A stretch of DNA of 64,000 nucleotides from Trema orientale (taxonomy: Eukaryota > Streptophyta > Magnoliopsida > Rosales > Cannabaceae). Positions 46,689 through 58,000 of the stretch are shown here, piece after piece. A program made the translations under genes and the position numbers. Location of the stretch: positions 235,136 through 299,135 of the forward strand of contig JXTC01000155.1 in NCBI GenBank assembly GCA_002914845.1. The letters run 5' to 3'. Below the pieces are notes generated by a model, which was given only the letters and a program-made list of their open reading frames with translations, ran no database searches and had not been told where the DNA came from. How positions within the stretch are numbered: the stretch's first letter is position 1; the number at the start of each line of letters is the position of its first letter.

Positions 46689-47234
46689 TAGGATTGGTAA
46701 TTAGTGTTATCATGTCGTGTTCAAGTCGATACGATTACGATACGACACGATAGTACACAATTCGAACACGACACGATTAATAAATGTGTCAAAAATTTAA
46801 ACTCGAATACGACACGATTAATACACGTGTAACACAATACGACACATATAGCCCGTTTAATAAATGTGTCATGTATCATATTATGACTTACTTGACACGA
46901 ATATTCAAAATTGACACGATTACTTTAATTTAATACGATTATGCACTAATTAATTCAATTTTACACATATAAATATGTTTAGAATTAATCAAAATCACAT
47001 TTAAAATATTAAAATATTAATAAATATGTCGTATTAGTGACATGAAAATGACCTATTTAATTAAATGGGTTACACGGATTATTTTCGAATTTAGCGGGTT
47101 GACCCGAAACCTACGTATTTATTATACGTGTCAACCCGAAATTGATATGAAAATTAAAAAGGTCACCCAAACCCATTTATTTTGTGTCATTTTCGAGTGA
47201 TATTATCGTGTCGTGTAGAAAATTATCAGCCCTA
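46689..47234. mobile_element. hAT-like non-autonomous element
   Basis: Ends TAGGATTGGTAATTAG and, inverted, TAGGGCTGATAATTTTC, followed inward by ACACGACACGATAAT in both arms. Flanked by ATATATAT on both sides, consistent with an 8-bp TSD but set in an (AT)n tract and therefore not decisive. The interior is packed with ACACGAC/GTCGTGT words and GGTTGACCCGAAACC-like blocks. Confidence 0.65.
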
Positions 47235-47354
47235 ATATATATATATATACACATATTACTTTTCTGAAAATTGGCTTAATATTCTTGTTTTTATTATTTT
47301 TCTTTTATTCTTAAAAATTGTTAGCGAATGATTTTTGAAAAAGAGATGTGTATA

Positions 47355-47891
47355 TGGCACAAATGGTCATGAACTATCTAGCTTGAGTCAATCTGGTCCT
47401 CAAAGTTCTAATTTTAGCAATTAAATACTTAAACTTTTTGATTTAAAGTAATATGGTCCCTGAAATATTTAAAGTGCGACATGCTGTTAAATTTTTAATA
47501 GAAAACGTATATGAGGGATGCAAAATGTATGTGAGGAGCATGTGGTAACATCTAAAAGGGTATTTGAAAGGAAATTAACTAAATAAAAGGATTTAAAGAG
47601 AAGGAAATATGTATTATTTGCACTTTTTAAGGTTCTTAGAACCGCAAATTTGGAGAAAATATTTTTGTGATTATTCATTTTTGTTCTCAAAATTTCTAAG
47701 TTATCTCTTAAATATACTTTCAGATACTACCATATACTCTTTATATGTGTTTTCCATCAAAAATTTAATACAATTTAGAGACTAAATTATTTTTAATTAA
47801 ATTTTTAGGGACTTAATTGTAAAAATTAGAATTTTGAGGATCAAATTGCCTCAAGTTGGATAGTTCACTAGTTCAGGGACCATTTGTGCCA
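47355..47891. mobile_element. MITE with ~70-bp inverted ends
   Basis: The left arm TGGCACAAATGGTCATGAAC ... CTTGAGTCAATCTGGTCCTC ... GTTCTAATTTTA is matched in reverse complement by the right arm (TAGAATTTTGAGGATCAAAT ... CTCAAGTTGG ... GACCATTTGTGCCA). Only small indels separate the arms. TSD not resolved; superfamily uncertain. Confidence 0.75.
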
Positions 47892-48953
47892 TTAACCCAA
47901 AAGAGATATAAAAAAAAAATTCTAATACCGTTTTATATTTTTCTAAAAAATATTTATAATACCTTCTTTTTTTTCTTCTTTTTTTTCCTTGAGATCTTCT
48001 TATACTTTTTTTTCTTTTTAATAAATTGGGTTGATTAGGGATGTTGTGCACAGTTGGTTTTGGTTAGAGGGATGCCAACTTAGTTAGAATGTTTTTAATT
48101 TAGTCTGATCGATGTCTCCTGTACTTGATTTAACTTAGTAAAAAACAAATCATGTATTTGAGAAAGACACTCCTCACTTATGAGGTACTTCTACAGCCAT
48201 CCAATTTTCCTTTTTTTTTTTTTTTAAGTAGTAAATATTCTAATGTTCTTGGGATATTGAGGTTGCCTTAATATGTTTAATTAGAAGGTTTAGTTCTCTA
48301 TGAGTATCGTTTGTTCGCATATTATAAATTCATTAAAGTAATTCTTCCGCAAAGTCCCTAACTATTGGCTTCATTCGTGGAGCTTTATTTAGTTGGTGGT
48401 CTACTGCATACCTTCTTTTTCTTCATTCAATTATATAGCGGAAGGATCTCATCGGATTGGAACCCTATGGACATCATAATAAATTATTCTATTATTTTAT
48501 AAGCCTTTTTTGTAAGGCATACATTATTTTCTAATTATACTATTTTGCATTGGTAAATAATAGGTAATTAAAGTGGGTATCAATTTAGTTAGGATGTGTC
48601 AGGTCATATTATAAGTTTTTTTTTTTTGTTTTTCCTTATTTATAATTAAAAAGAAGAAACTACTATATATGATGGAATGTACAGTACTTTATTTCATATA
48701 AAACTTTCACACTAAGATACATCAAGCATATAATACAACCATACATCCCTCAATCTTGATTGTTATAAACTTAAGTCTCACGAGAACTTTTTAAGTAAAG
48801 CAGAATATCATGACTGATACATTCCAACACATACAAATATATATATATATATATATATGTAGCAGATCACCTTAAACATGATAATATTGAACGGGATCAA
48901 ATACTCAATATATGTCTTCCTTCCTCTATAGTTGACCCCTCTAGGTACGTAGC
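47892..48953. other. 3' flank of the first S2/P4 gene
   Basis: The part 48370-48480 (GGCTTCATTCGTGGAGCTTT, TTGGTGGTC, then GGAAGGATCTCATCGGATTG) aligns with 51525-51635 downstream of the second gene, which shows that the tandem duplication extended past the coding regions. Ends with an (AT)n tract at 48837-48858. No other gene. Confidence 0.55.
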
Positions 48954-49684
48954 TCAGTCATTATAAGCAGAAACGTTAGGCCTTGGCTCGAAATCTTCTG
49001 CATATGGCTTATTTTCCTTATTGGTAGCAACTTGATTATCTTTGGTAGTTTGTGCAGAAGTGTCATCAGGGTAAGCTGAGACATTGGGTGTGGGTTCAAA
49101 GTTCTCAGTAAAGACATGATCATGACTATGTTTGCTTTCATGGCAGTTGGTTTTCTCATCGGAATCACGACTTGGTGATGATGATGATGATATAAGCCCT
49201 TGAATTGCCTCTGGCATTGGCTCATCTTTCATGACATTTCTCCAGTATTCTCCAGCTGGGTCTTTTCTTGATTCGATGGAACTAGCAAACTGCGTTCATC
49301 ATCCATATATACACCAAATTAATACAAGAGAGATGGAGAAAACTTTGCTATATAAGAGAAATTAGGTTGCGAGATAGATATCTCATGCATGTTATTATTA
49401 ATAGTACGTGTAAAATACAAAAAACTACGTAGACATGAGTGAATTAAAAATACTTTGTGACTATAAAATGAATTAGAACATATATTCCACTCGTATAATA
49501 AGTCCGTAAATATGGCAATTCCAAAGGTGCTTGTTATCTTATAATTCGTGACATTTAAGGTTCTACCATAGAATAGTGACTTAAATCTTTTAGCAATTTA
49601 CAAGTACGTAGAAGGAGTAAGAGAAAAGATGATTACCAAGAGAAGTGAAAGAAGAGCCAGAATACTAGCGTAAGGATATTTCAT
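48954..49684 (-). CDS. Organ-specific protein S2/P4-like, copy 1
   Basis: Two exons on minus, 49684-49637 and 49289-48954, with a GT-AG intron after codon 16; 127 residues. The N-terminus MKYPYASILALLSLLLFASS is a signal peptide, so the product is probably secreted. It is followed by the family hallmark SRKDPAGEYWRNVMKDEPMP, a Ser/His-rich spacer, and two C-terminal repeats, FEPTPNVSAYPDD and FEPRPNVSAYND. This is the organ-specific protein P4/S2 family (first described in pea); the biochemical role is not known. TATA box CTATAAG at 49756-49762. Tandem partner at 52429-53191. No lesion seen. Confidence 0.92.
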
Positions 49685-49755
49685 CTTGACTACAATGGTT
49701 GCACGGATATTTCTATTGTTTTCAATGTGCATAGGTTTCTACAACCTCTCGACTA

Positions 49756-49762
49756 CTTATAG
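49756..49762 (-). promoter_or_regulatory. TATA box of S2/P4 copy 1
   Basis: CTATAAG on minus, about 72 bases before the ATG, in the context GTTCTATAAGTAGTCGAGAG. The same context (GTTCTATATAAGTAGATCGAG) precedes copy 2. Confidence 0.65.
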
Positions 49763-49843
49763 AACAAAAAATACAAATAGATTTTCTTTTTCTTTTTCTT
49801 TTCATATGAATACAGAAACATGACATTTTTTTTTAATCCGAAA

Positions 49844-49859
49844 CACCGACAATCACGCG
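49844..49859 (-). promoter_or_regulatory. Conserved CGCGTGATT promoter block, copy 1
   Basis: CGCGTGATTGTCGGTG on minus, about 85 bases upstream of the TATA box. Matches the copy 2 promoter at 15 of 16 bases. The CGCG core resembles the CAMTA/SR factor site (vCGCGb); binding is inference. Confidence 0.5.
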
Positions 49860-50097
49860 TTCTGGACTGAAATTGTTTACGACAGTTGGGCCATATCAAA
49901 AAATATATGTCACATCATATATGTCAGTCGGCTATATCACATCATACCACTCCAAGTAAAGTTGCTTATTTTGAGTCCAAAAACCTATAATAATATCAGA
50001 TAATTTACAATTAAAGAAAAAGCTAGGGATTAAAAAATTGAATTATTTATAAAAGGGTAAAACCATGACTAAAAAATTGGGACAAAATATATATATA

Positions 50098-50339
50098 GTT
50101 GCCAATTCAGTAGGTATTTTTTTTTTTACCTATGTGATGATATTTTTCTTTTAACTGTTGGATAATCATCTAATGATGATCTAACCACTATAATAAGGTA
50201 CATGAAAAGACGTGCATCATTAATGTTACTTCTTTCTTTTACTTTTTACTATAAAAAAATGTGTATGATAAATTTTCATTAACCAAATTGATACCTATGC
50301 ATAGGTTAAAAAAAAAAAAAAACCTACTGAATTGGTGCC
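50098..50339 (-). mobile_element. Mutator-type MITE, copy 2
   Basis: 242 bp with ends GTTGCCAATTCAGTAGGT and CCTACTGAATTGGTGCC, internal poly-T/poly-A and ACCTATGCATAGGT. Flanked by ATATATATA on both sides, compatible with a 9-bp TSD in an (AT)n tract. Inverted relative to copy 1 at 28740-28978: its AACTGTTGGATAATCATC block is the reverse complement of the GATGATGATCCAACGGCT-type block there. Lies between the two S2/P4 genes. Confidence 0.8.
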
Positions 50340-52428
50340 ATATATATATATATATATATATATACATAAAACACCACTTAGTGCTTTAGGAAAACACACA
50401 CACATTTTTACTTATATCAAATTAAACCTTCAATTCATATTTTCCTATCAAATAAGACCGAGCGTACACATTTACTAAAAAATTTTAGTCTGTTTAAAAA
50501 GACATATTAACTCTTTAAACTCAAAAAAATATATATTAAAATAATAATTATTAAAACCAATTATCATTGTCTTTCTCTTTTTTAAAATAAAAAAATTTAA
50601 GTGAAAATAATTATTAAAAATAAAAAGAGTTTCAATCGTTCAAAGCAATTTTAAAAAATGACAAAGTAAAATTCTTGTTTTTCTTCTTTTTTTTTTCGAG
50701 AGATTAAATTATTCAAAACAATTAAAATGAAAAAAAAATAGAGAATGACAGAAGTTTTAAAAAAATTCTTATAATGACAAAAATTTTAAAACAAATCTCA
50801 TTTTTCTTTCTTTTTATTAATAATTTTAAGTGAAAATATTAATTATTGAAACTAAAAAGAGTTTAAATTACTCAAAATAATTTAAAATTATCCCGTTCTA
50901 TTTTTTTTTCCTCCTTTATTTTAAGTACTTTCAATTATTTAAACTATAGCATTATTAGATGAATCCTATTAAAAACAAATAATATTAGAAGAATACTATT
51001 AAAGCGTTTCTACAATTTTCAAAGAACAATTGAAAATGCTATAAAAAGACTCTGTAAAGCATACAAATTAACATTTTAAAAATGCTATAAAAAGGTATTT
51101 TAAACAACAGGCTATTACAACATACGCCTAAATACTATGAAAATCCTTTCATAGTATTTTTTTGTACACTATATAAATTTCTTTTTTTTTTTTTTCAGTG
51201 GGGCTAGGGGCTTTTGCAGTCACTCTATTTAATTGTAAGTTCTCTAAATCCAGTGTTAATAATTAATTGCTATAATTTATACTGTTAATTATAATCTTGC
51301 ATTTAAGAAAGACCGAGAATAATTTTGAGAGTGATAGCAATATTTTCTTCTTTTTTTTCCTTTTGTATTATAAAATTCTAGCTTTCTTACAATATTTAGG
51401 CTACGATGTGATAAAAGCAATGTAATTAAATATGCTTCGACGCGTGTTACTTGTGATAACAATCACATATTAATTTATAGAAAAGGTTATTCTTTTGCAG
51501 ATATGGTCCGGCCGAGTACTGTGGCTTCATTCTTTGAGCTTTACTTGGTGGGGTCCTCGATAGTCACACACACTTCTTATTTGTTTAATTCATTCGTAGT
51601 GGAAGATCTCATGGGATTAATATAATCAGAACATTATAGATTAATTTTGTTAATTGGTTTCCTAATTTGTAGAGTTTGATCTGCAGTTCTGTGTTCTTTT
51701 TCTTGTAATATTTTCGTTAGAATTTTTTAATATTATTGGGAAATGATTGACAATTATTGCCTTATCTGGCCACTTGGAATGTGTCTATTCTACGATTTTT
51801 TAATATATAGATATAAATATAATATATACTATTCCCTAAAAAAATAAAAGATTAATTGAAAAAAATATTATGAAGTTTGATATTTTTTCAATTTAAATAT
51901 TGTGTTTTGGTTTTTGAAAAAAATACCTTCATATTTTGAAATTCAAAATATTTGTATCTTCTACCTATATTTTACACAATTTATGCTAGTCCGAGAGATT
52001 TTTTGTGTAAATATTTTAACTGTTTGGAAATAAAAATAACATGATCTAAATCTAGATTCATAGAATTTGGAGAACATATTTGTCAAAATATAAATAAAAG
52101 GTACAAATTTTTTAAAATTCAAAATATAAACATATTTTTTCGCATAAACCAAAATATAGGGTTTAAATTGCATAGAGACCAAACTTTCGTGAATTTATTT
52201 GCTTAATTTAGCGTAAAACTTTCGACTCATTAATTAACATACATGATCACAAGCATTACATAAAACACACAACACTCAATTTGCTTTCTAGAACTTTAAA
52301 AGCAGATCATAAGATTGATAGATTCCAACACACAGACACACAACACACACAATATAGCTCCCCTGAAACAAGCCTTATTACATTGCAGGAATTATAGTCA
52401 TCATCTGTTTCAAGTGAAACCCTCTAAT
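50340..52428. other. AT-rich spacer between the S2/P4 genes
   Basis: Starts with an (AT)n tract. 50440-51000 has repeated TTTAAGTGAAAATAATTATT / AAAAAGAGTTTAAAT words, apparently a degenerate internal repeat. 51525-51635 is the duplicated 3' flank shared with copy 1. No other gene seen. Confidence 0.5.
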
Positions 52429-53191
52429 TCAGTCACTATAAACAGAAATATTAGGCCTTGGCTCAAAACTTTCCGCATATTGCTTATTTTCTTTGTTTGT
52501 AGCAACTAGATTATCCTTGGTACTAGTTTCTGCTGTAGTGTCATCTGGGTAAGCAGAGACATTTGGTGTTGGTTCAAAGTTTCTAGTAAAAACATTATCC
52601 CTAGTAGTACTTTCTTTAGCACTGTCATCAGGGTAAGCTGAGATATTTGGTGTTGGTTCAAAGTTCTTAGTAAAGGCACGATTGTTTTCATGGCAGTTGG
52701 CTTTCTCATTGGAATCATGACTAGACGTTGACGATGATGATGATGATATAAGCCCATGAACTGCCTTTGGTATCGGCTGATCTTTCATGACATTTTTCCA
52801 GTATTCTCCTGCTGGATCTTTTCTTGATTCTGTCGAAATAGCTAACTGAATTCGTGTACACGAAATTAAGTGTGTCACACGTTCGAAATATTATTCATGA
52901 TACGAAAGAAATACTAACTAAAATTACGTGACAAAATATGATTGAATGGAAGGGGAAAAAAAAAATAGGCCAATGATGAACCAGCATTAATCGCAAAATT
53001 TAAAACATTGTCATGATAAGATCATTAAGTATAGTTGTCAAAATTAATTTACAAGTTGGCGAGGTTTACTATATCCAGTATACAATAAAGGCTTAATCTT
53101 TTCACAAAAAACAATTATGACCAATGAGTGAGGAGAAGCTTACCAAAAGAAGTGAAAAGAGAGATAGAATAACAGCACAAGGGGATTTCAT
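52429..53191 (-). CDS. Organ-specific protein S2/P4-like, copy 2
   Basis: Two exons on minus, 53191-53144 and 52845-52429, with the intron at the same place as in copy 1 (after codon 16); 154 residues. Signal peptide MKSPCAVILSLFSLLLLAIS, then SRKDPAGEYWKNVMKDQPIP, a Ser-rich linker with SSSSSSTSS, and three FEPxPNxSxY repeats (FEPTPNISAYPDD, FEPTPNVSAYPDD, FEPRPNISVYSD), one more than copy 1; the extra unit is about 29 residues. Probably secreted, function unknown. Both genes lie in the same direction in a tandem duplication. Intact as read. Confidence 0.92.
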
Positions 53192-53266
53192 GTCTACAGT
53201 GGTTGTGAGAAATTCCCTGTTTAGTTGTATTCAATATGCATAGATCTCTTCAGCCTCTCGATCTAC

Positions 53267-53275
53267 TTATATAGA
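53267..53275 (-). promoter_or_regulatory. TATA box of S2/P4 copy 2
   Basis: CTATATAAG on minus, about 76 bases before the ATG; context conserved with copy 1. Confidence 0.65.
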
Positions 53276-53351
53276 ACGAAAAATATAAATAAAAATATTT
53301 TCAAATATGAGAATATAGAAAACAAAAATTTCTTGAAGACAGGTACATTTC

Positions 53352-53367
53352 CACCGAGAATCACGCG
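53352..53367 (-). promoter_or_regulatory. Conserved CGCGTGATT-type promoter block, copy 2
   Basis: CGCGTGATTCTCGGTG on minus, about 77 bases upstream of the TATA box, same order and spacing as in copy 1. One of few upstream blocks preserved between the duplicates. Confidence 0.5.
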
Positions 53368-53399
53368 CTGGGGCTGATGTATGCAATAATTTGGCCAAA

Positions 53400-53429
53400 A
53401 TATATGGAGTATATGTATACTCCATATAT
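53400..53429. repeat. Perfect 14-bp-arm palindrome
   Basis: ATATATGGAGTATA, TG, TATACTCCATATAT: 14-base arms around a two-base centre, about 32 bases upstream of the conserved promoter block of copy 2. Not present at copy 1, so possibly a footprint or regulatory gain. Confidence 0.8.
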
Positions 53430-54448
53430 ATTTAGATAATGTGGCCAACAGGTATATTTATTTTAAAGAAAGTTGGGCAAATTCGTCTGCATGTTGAGGG
53501 CCCTTATTTCTGCTATCAAATACTTGAAAACTTATTAAATATAGCATACAAAATTTAAATATAGAGATATATTTTTTTGCACCAATTACCCAATTTGTTA
53601 ACGAAGATAAACATTTAAAGAAATTTTTAATGGAGGGATATAATCTTGCATAAATCAAAATTAAATGTATATTCTGCAGGTTGTCCATTGTTTAAGGTAT
53701 TTTGGCACTTAACCCATCATTTAGCTGAGCGAGTACTTATAAAAAAAAAAAAAAAAAAGAAGAGTCTATTGTCACCTATTTGTTTCTTCTTCCACGCTTT
53801 TATTTTTTTAGTAATTTTTTTATTACCAAAAGAACTATGCATAAAATTAACTTTTACTACACAAACGGTATTAAAAGGATCTTTTTGCTCACATTTCACT
53901 GAACAATTTTCTTTAAACAAAAAAAAAAAGAAAAAAAGAAAACCTTCGCCCCCTTTTCCTTCAATGTACATGTGCATTTTTAAGAATCAAACGCCTTTAA
54001 AAAAAAAAAAAAATTAGCACCTTCAAAAATTATAAAATTAATTTTTCCCATATTCACATTGCACGCAAACTCCAAAGAAAAGAAAAGAAACCCAAAGAAA
54101 AGTACTGCCATAGAAGATTGCATCTAAAATCGATACTCTCAAAACTACGTACATAAGAAACATAATTAATATTTCTCATCAAGCAGATAAACAAAAATTG
54201 CTATGAGAAGATAGCCTTCAAATTATACGGAAAGAAAACCCGATAGAAGTTCATGATATGCATTATTGTTATCTTTTTGTTTTTTTCTTCTTCTTCTTTT
54301 TTCTAATTTTTTTAATTTTTTAGTGTTAATCAAATTAAGAAATCAAGAGGCATTTGATTGCATAAGAACCTAAGAAGAAGAATTAATACGATAGGATAGA
54401 ATTGGTTATGAGTGGAAGACAATAAGAAGAGATGTACTAGGAGGAACT
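53430..54448. other. AT-rich spacer
   Basis: Upstream flank of S2/P4 copy 2. Poly-A and poly-T tracts near 53742-53758 and 54000. No gene recognised. Confidence 0.45.
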
Positions 54449-54490
54449 TATCACGACCTGAAATTCAAAGCTGTGACTTTTTGTAATTTT

Positions 54491-54999
54491 TATTAGATTC
54501 ACATCATGGATTAATAAACCAAATATAATCCCAGAATCTATCATGCCAAATTATCAGGAAAAGATTTGTTGAGAAAAACCCGTAACTTACCTGAATCCAT
54601 TGAGTTTGACAACGAAGGATGTGATCACATAAGCGGAAGCGATTAACTGATTAGAACTTGAGGGTAGAAGGCCTTCCATAGCTAGAATACTCTATGTATG
54701 CTCAATAGGTCTCTCTCTGTTGATGGAGGTAGAGGAGAAGAGCACACGTTCTATTTGGCTTGGGGACCAAAACCCTATAGTTATGTCTTTATATACTAGT
54801 CACCAATAGAGACCCCATCAATCCTTATTGGACTAAGATTAGGTAACCACACATTACAGAGTCCACACTTAATAGGTAACTTCCTGAGCGCTCAATTAGA
54901 TCACTTAATGGCCTCACTTAATTAGACAGCCCTAATATATAATTGTTATTTAAAAACTTTATGGCCCACAATTAGGTTATATATGCATATAACCTAACA
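54491..54999 (-). repeat. Copia 3' LTR
   Basis: On minus starts TGTTAGGTTATAT; its inner boundary is set by the polypurine tract at 55000-55010. The terminal base pair is mutated (TA on plus where the other LTR has TG). Contains CTAGTATATAAAGACATAAC on minus, a TATA-like site. Confidence 0.92.
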
Positions 55000-55019
55000 A
55001 TCTCCCACTTGGGCTACAT

Positions 55020-58000
55020 GAGTTTTTCCTGAGATAATTATATAACGAAAACTTGAGTGTGCACTGTATTGCTGTCAGTTGAGAAATTATCCCTTAAGAC
55101 ACTCTGAACCATTTTGTATATTAATATGAAACCAAAGCGGCCTTTATTGCACTTAGGTAGGCAACTAAACCCATCAATGATTATCAAATCAATAACGCAA
55201 TGACACAGATCAAGTATGGATGTGTGGCATAGAAATTACACGAAAAGTGATCTTACATGCCTATTTCTATTTGGTCCTACTTTAAACTGAAATGAGATCA
55301 ACTTTAGTTTTTCCTCTTAATACATTACCGCAAACTTTATGCTTAAACCGCAGTAGGAAAGATAATAATATGATAAATATCATATCTGAATTCAGAGTTT
55401 ACAAAAAAAAAAAAAAAACCATCGACCATATTCTGCAGAAATTTATCAAGGAATAAGTGTCATTAATGAACATTTGGACTAAATTACAAACTCCCACTGA
55501 AACTGCACATCTTTAAAATACAATACCATTATGAGCAATATGCTCATGAAAGCACTTTAGGTTATAAACCTTTGGTGAGTGGCCACTATGATGGAATTTG
55601 TACTTACATGTTCCTTAGACACTTGTCAACTCTGAATACTTTATTTTAATAACAGATAACTTAAAGTCTATATACCTTGACTTCAATAGTTTCCTTTATT
55701 ATCAGAATACAATAATACGGCTTAATTATCATAATAATTCCTTAGTGATTTTTTAAAAACCATCAATCACAGCTTGCAGCCCGGTGATAAAGTTCCGTAG
55801 TTATATTCTCTAAATCGATGCCTTATAATAAGATATATATACTTTGCTCCGTACTGAAAAAGCTATGAGTGTTTATTTAATACTCTTCTAAATAGCTCCT
55901 CCATTTTAGTATATATATATATATATAACCAGAAATAGATCTTTAACTGTACAAGCATCCAACAAAATCAGAATTAGAATACCCAATGATCTCTGAAATT
56001 TTTCTGATTTCTGATAAGTGAGCACATAAACTAATATTCTCTTTAAATTCTACATAACTCATTTTGCTGCTACTTAATGATCCACATGAGGGTTATTAAT
56101 ATCTGCCTAACAATCGTGAATATACATAAGATTCCCTACTGCCAATGCATAAGAGAATTTCTGTATTTCCTTAATTTTAATATCATTATGAGCACTGATT
56201 GAGACTGTATTTATCTCCCTTAGCCAATGGGCGTATCTTCTGAAACATATTCCTTATCGATATAGATCTTTTGTGATATCCTAAAAGATACATCAAGAAT
56301 GATTTCAATGTATCTGTATTCCTTAGCACAAAAGAGACGTCCTCAAGATCTTTCACATCAATATCCTTTGATAGAAATTTCTTAGTTTCATACAACAAAT
56401 CTATATCATTGCTAGCCAAAAGTATGTTATTGACATACAAAATCAGGAAAATAAACTTGCTCCCACTGAACTTGTGATATATGTAAGACCATCAACTGAA
56501 TTTTCCTCAAAACCAAACGAGAAAATAACTTGATGGAATCTATAATATCTTAATGGGAAACTGGTAGTCTTTAAATTCACCTAATGTAACTCCAGAAAAT
56601 GATGAGCTACTAGTGCCAAAATTATCCCTAAAGAGCCTTTCATTAAAACTGGAAAGAAAGTCTCCTTATAAATAATGCCTTCCTTCAGAGTGAAACCATT
56701 AGAACTAGACAAACTTAAATGTCGACAAGATCTTAAATGTCATTGTCCTTCATGGATTTCATCTCATTTTTACTTGAGAGTTAGAATATTGTTTTAGCTT
56801 AAGTGAAAATAATTAGATTATTTTCTACTCCCATATCAAACACATGTTCTAGTGGATTTCGTTCGTGACACTTTCTCTTGAGGTTATTGAGTTTGCTCTT
56901 TTGGAGCAACTTCCTTATTTTGGATAGGGAGTTACTGAATATTGCCTTGATCCAAATTTGTATCTTGAATAATATCAGGTATAGAAGCCTGAAACCTGAA
57001 CATTTTCAACTGCAACTGAAAGAAGAGAAATGAATTCCCCCTCAAAGACACTATTCTTAACCTTTTATCCCCCCAAACTTAACATCCTCAAGAAATTTAT
57101 ATTTTTCCATTTTAAAAAGGATTTATAAGAGGTATCATAAAAATGAATCCCCTTGATTTTTTCAAAGTACCGAATAAAATAGTAGCTAAAATTCTTAAGT
57201 CTAATCACTTTCCATATGGCCTATATGGCCTAACCTTAGTTGGACAACCCCAGACATACAAGTACCTAATGCTAGGCTTCTTACCCGTCTATAGCGCATA
57301 TGGGGTTTTTAGCTACATCTTTAGTGGAAGCTTTGTTTGGTATATATACTACAGTTCTTAGGTTTCCTAGAGTGATTTCAGGTAAAGAAGAATGATTAAT
57401 CACACTTCTTACCATGTCCTTAAGTTTGCTTTATTGTCATTGAACAATACTATTTATACTAGGTTTCCCTGGTATTTCGTATTGTTGGATGATTCTGTAT
57501 ATCTCTAGGAACTGAGTGAAGGGTTCTGGACTTTGTTTACTTTATCTGTCTTACCTACCATAGTAAGCACTATGATTAGATTTGACAGCTTTAATTTTCT
57601 AGCTCAGTTGAATTTCAACTTGGGCATTGGAAAAACTTAGATACATCCAGAAATTGAGACTTCTCATGAACCAAAATAGGTAACCTTAATGAGAATAATT
57701 GTCTATGAACATAATGTAATACCGTTGGCCATTCTAGATAACTGTATGGAATGGTTTGCATGTATCAGTATAAATTAGCTCTAAGACGTCAAAACTCTTG
57801 TTGATACCTCATTTCCTTATGTTTGTCTATATTCCTTAATATACTTAACACAGATTTTAAAGTCTGTTTAGTTAAATAGTCTAAGAATTTCATCTGACAC
57901 AATGCTATTAATTATCTATTAAGAGATATATCAAAAAGGCTTGTGTCATACCATAGAGATATTCTTTTAATTAAATTGTACTTTTGTACCATATTTCTTA

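Noticed and set aside
48941-49225. Second minus frame rich in His, Met and Leu
   Set aside because: Out-of-frame shadow of the S2/P4 coding exon.
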